Shown here one piece after another: positions 28,441 to 31,116 of a stretch of DNA of 31,116 bases. The stretch comes from Chara braunii (lineage: Eukaryota > Streptophyta > Charophyceae > Charales > Characeae): assembly GCA_003427395.1 (NCBI GenBank), contig BFEA01000396.1, positions 614,674-645,789 of the forward strand, in the 5' to 3' direction. The position numbers were made by a program, and so were the translations under genes. Under the pieces are notes generated by a model that was not told where the DNA came from, made no database searches, and saw nothing but the letters and a program-made list of their open reading frames with translations. Numbering within the stretch: position 1 is the first letter of the stretch; every line of letters begins with the position of its first letter.

Positions 28441-28502
28441 CACAGACACCAAACGGAAGCACGCACAGACACCAAACGAAAGCCCGCACGGACACCAAAC
28501 AG
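28441..28502. repeat. 23-bp tandem repeat, three copies
   Basis: CACAGACACCAAACG-AAGC-CG starts at 28441 and 28464, with a third unit at 28487 (CACGGACACCAAAC). Confidence 0.85.
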
Positions 28503-28919
28503 GTCGCAGTCTGGACGCAAGGGTTGGCTAAAATTTTCAGAGGGGAGAAGAACATACGAAAAGTTTCACACACAAGACACGGCCCCGACGAAAGGGTAAT
28601 ATACCTATATAGAGAAAGCAACAAGTAAAACGTAATACCTATATGAGAAAGCGAAGTACAAGTAAAACAGACGTAAAAACACAAGTCAAAGCAGCGCAGA
28701 TCCACCAGTGAAAAGTCAAAAACAGATCCACACGTTCATGAGCTACAACTACGTATAAGCCGCGCACATCCTCGAGTGAAAAAACAGAAACCAATCCACA
28801 AGTTCACGTGTTTCCTCTTCAAAGAATATATTACATCACCCTAACAGATTTTACCTTCCGTTTGCTTCCGTTTGCTGCCGTTTGCAACGTGCTGCAATGA
28901 AACACGTTTTTTTGGGAAA
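28503..28919. other. No gene seen
   Basis: AT-rich stretch with two loose copies of a phrase (ATACCTATAT-GAGAAAGC and AAGTAAAAC) near 28600-28670. No gene-like frame. Confidence 0.5.
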
Positions 28920-29031
28920 CTTCCTAAAGAGGGAAACGGGACACTGGGCCCAATTTCCATGTCCCATGTATTTGACTTCCTAAAGAGGGAAACGGGACAC
29001 TGGGCCCAATCTCCATGTCCCGTGTATTTTC
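28920..29031. repeat. 56-bp tandem duplication
   Basis: CTTCCTAAAGAGGGAAACGG, then GACACTGGGCCCAAT-TCCATG, starts at 28920 and 28976. The units are nearly identical. Confidence 0.88.
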
Positions 29032-29777
29032 CCTCCAAAGGATCTCTTTCTCATTTCCGAAGCTTAAGCTGGATAGGTCACCTCAGATACTTCACAGTCG
29101 AATTATGAGATCCCGAGCCTCGTTCCTCTGTTTTCACCCCTCTCCCACCCCCCCGAAAACAAACCAAGCCAAAAAAAAACTGAAAAAAAAAATTCCCGCA
29201 CCAGAACTTAGATGCGCATAAACCACGGAAAGCAGTCTTTCACAATTCAGGAGTCGAAGAATAGCCGATTTCGCACATCTCTACTCCCTTTTTTTCTCTT
29301 TTTTGTCTCTGAAACTCGACGTTCACGATCATGTATTACACGGCGTCCCCAATTTAAACCACTACCTTTCTTTTTTTTCTTTCGTTTCTCTTTTTTTCCT
29401 CTTCAAACACAACTCGTTTCATTACAGCAAACCACTATTTAGGGAAAAAAGACCTTTCCACCACTGTTTAGGGAACAAAAACACGTCGCAACAAACAGGC
29501 ATCTCCACTAGAATTCTTTTTTGGGGACGATTTATCGATTTATGGGATTCTTCCTTGCGCAGGGACCATTTGCTAATTTACCCTTCTCTGTTTCGTTCCA
29601 ATTGTAACGGATATTACTTTTTCACCACGAACCAACTTCAGGAGTGACCAAGTACAGAGAATCACCAACGGCCACACCACACGACGCTACGTCCCCTCCT
29701 GACGTCTCCCTTCAATCCGGACCACGTAATCACGACGAGCACTAATCCTATCTCATACCCTTCCTCCCACACTGCTG

Positions 29778-29783
<6 letters not shown>
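29032..29783. other. No gene seen; homopolymer-rich
   Basis: Several A and T runs and short frames only; no recognisable protein, RNA gene or element end. Confidence 0.5.
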
Positions 29784-29842
<59 letters not shown>

Positions 29843-29983
29843 TTGATTCATCCGACTTCTCTCTCTCTCTCCCTCTCTCTCCCTCTCTCTCTCTCTCTCT
29901 TTCTTTTTTGTTTTTATTCATCCGACTGCATCGTTCACTTGCCTCTCTCTCTCTCTCTCTCTCTCTGTTTGATTCATCCGACT

Positions 29984-30024
<41 letters not shown>

Positions 30025-30095
30025 GATTCATCCGACTGTTCTCTCTCTCTCTCTCTCTCTTTCTTTGATTCATGCGACTGCATCGTTCACTTGCC
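29784..30095. repeat. Compound CT microsatellite with a repeated spacer phrase
   Basis: Five CT runs separated by variants of GTTTGATTCATCCGACTG. Two of the spacers continue CATCGTTCACTTGC. The long Ser/Leu frames on the plus strand and Arg/Glu frames on the minus strand are translations of this repeat and not genes. Confidence 0.92.
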
Positions 30096-30382
30096 GAGAT
30101 GCTCCTCACAAGCAGACTGCTACCGACTGGCAGGAGTGAGCCGTCTGGCGACAACGGCCGCTACTGCCAAGCATATATCCTTCATTCCAATCCTCGGCCA
30201 GATAAAAAACATCACTCAGCATTCTCCACTTCTCTTCAACACACGCAAACGCGCACAGACACAGCTACCACGGAGCGGTATGGTCTATCAACCAATCTAC
30301 AAGCAACGGAACAGGCGTTCGATTCAACGAAGAGACACGATTTTCAACGAGCAGCAGACACCGAGAGACGAAGATGCTGGCG
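30096..30382. other. No gene seen
   Basis: A plus-strand frame continues out of the CT repeat but has no known features. Confidence 0.45.
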
Positions 30383-30492
30383 TACCGTCTTCACCCCAAT
30401 ATAGCGCCCGATCATTATTATCACAAAATCTAGATAGAGTTCACCAAAAAAAAACGAAAAATGACCAGCGTTATATTCGCGTGAAGACGGTA
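30383..30492. repeat. Foldback/MITE-like element, copy 4
   Basis: The left arm TACCGTCTTCACCCCAATAT at 30383 pairs with ATATTCGCGTGAAGACGGTA ending at 30492. GCGCCCGATCATTATT and ATGACCAGCG form the inner parts, and the loop keeps CTAGATAG. A loose fragment of one arm (CCGAATAGAACGCCTGGTCC) lies at about 30603-30622. Confidence 0.75.
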
Positions 30493-31116
30493 GTCGGTCA
30501 CGGGCTGCCAGCGTTTATCTTCTAAACACATACCCCACCCCACGATCTCGAAGCGGAAGTGATTGACAGATCCGATACGAATCTACAACTACCACCACAT
30601 ATCCGAATAGAACGCCTGGTCCAAACTACAGAGCTGCTATAGAACACTGGGCGGGATGGCGAAATGCCTACTATCGTCATCCGAATTTTACGAATCAAGG
30701 TTATAATCCCTGTATGTAGACTCAAATGAAGCCAGATGCAGTTATGGGTGCAGTTATGATGCTCATACCTCCGCCACCCAGGAAGAAAGAAGGAATACCC
30801 CGTACCGGCGCAATTTTCCTCCTATCCTTTACCAACACCAGTGATTGCACTGTTATCCCTCCTCATCGTCTGCTCTACGAGTCTTAGCTAGCTACCTCGT
30901 TTACACTCTGCTTCATTCCGTTCCGTTAGACAAACAGACCGTTACAAACGTTCCGTTCCGTTATACAAGGCTCTGTGAATAGAAACGGCCAAGCTCGCAA
31001 TCACATACAACCAAGGACCGACTTGCTCGGACATATCACATCAAACGCCGAATGATGATGGCCCAAATCATCTCAACCATTCACTCACTCAAAATTCTCA
31101 AATAGCCACAAACGAA
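30493..31116. other. No gene seen
   Basis: Apart from the arm fragment near 30603 and a short repeat of CGTTCCGTTA-ACAA (30925-30967), I see no feature. Confidence 0.5.

Noticed and set aside
29748-30083. Minus-strand Arg/Glu repeat protein
   Set aside because: It is the complement of the CT microsatellite.
29839-30525. Plus-strand Ser/Leu-rich frame of 228 codons
   Set aside because: The first half is a translation of the CT microsatellite; the rest has no recognisable features.

Overview
The window looks like repeat-dense nuclear DNA from a plant-type (green lineage) eukaryote. It carries two Ty3/gypsy-like LTR retrotransposons in head-to-tail orientation, followed by about 6.6 kb of gene-poor, microsatellite-rich DNA. 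Both primer binding sites resemble the initiator-methionine tRNA site used by many plant elements. The RNase H core reads TDW where most gypsy elements read TDA/TDG. From memory, unverified, this suggests a streptophyte alga or early land plant, with Chara as one possibility. No host gene, tRNA, rRNA or CRISPR was recognised.

Layout. Element 1 spans 1-10110; its 5' LTR is cut by the window start and only the last 297 bp are visible. It has gag-pro (480-2201), RT-RNase H (2173-3714), PHD finger-integrase (3722-5471), three accessory ORFs called A, B and C here (5446-7342), hairpins, and a 2.4-kb 3' LTR. A short spacer with a foldback element lies at 10111-10484. Element 2 (10485-24512) has the same gene order between 2.7-kb LTRs: gag-pro (13365-15960), RT-RNase H (15961-17691), PHD-integrase (17688-19345), and A, B and C (19342-21303). 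From 24513 to the end there are tandem repeats, further copies of the foldback family, a G-box cluster and long CT/GA tracts.

Both elements are decayed. Gag-pol has in-frame stops and frameshifts, many explainable as C-to-T or G-to-A changes. In element 1, however, A, B and C are all open.

What is unusual. (1) The element is built as a chain of separate ORFs joined by overlapping or abutting stop and start codons (ATGA, TAGATG, TAAATG). (2) Three ORFs of unknown function after integrase are conserved between two clearly diverged elements. (3) Each LTR carries a conserved Cys-containing ORF (ORF0) downstream of the LTR TATA box. (4) A C4HC3 PHD finger sits N-terminal to integrase, and no chromodomain was recognised. 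(5) No polypurine tract abuts the 3' LTR; both elements instead have a tetraloop hairpin plus a shared block. (6) The 3' LTRs extend about 11 bp beyond the 5' LTR/PBS boundary and end in the inverse complement of their own first bases. Together these suggest a little-described retrotransposon lineage with its own expression strategy and perhaps its own cDNA end-formation mechanism.
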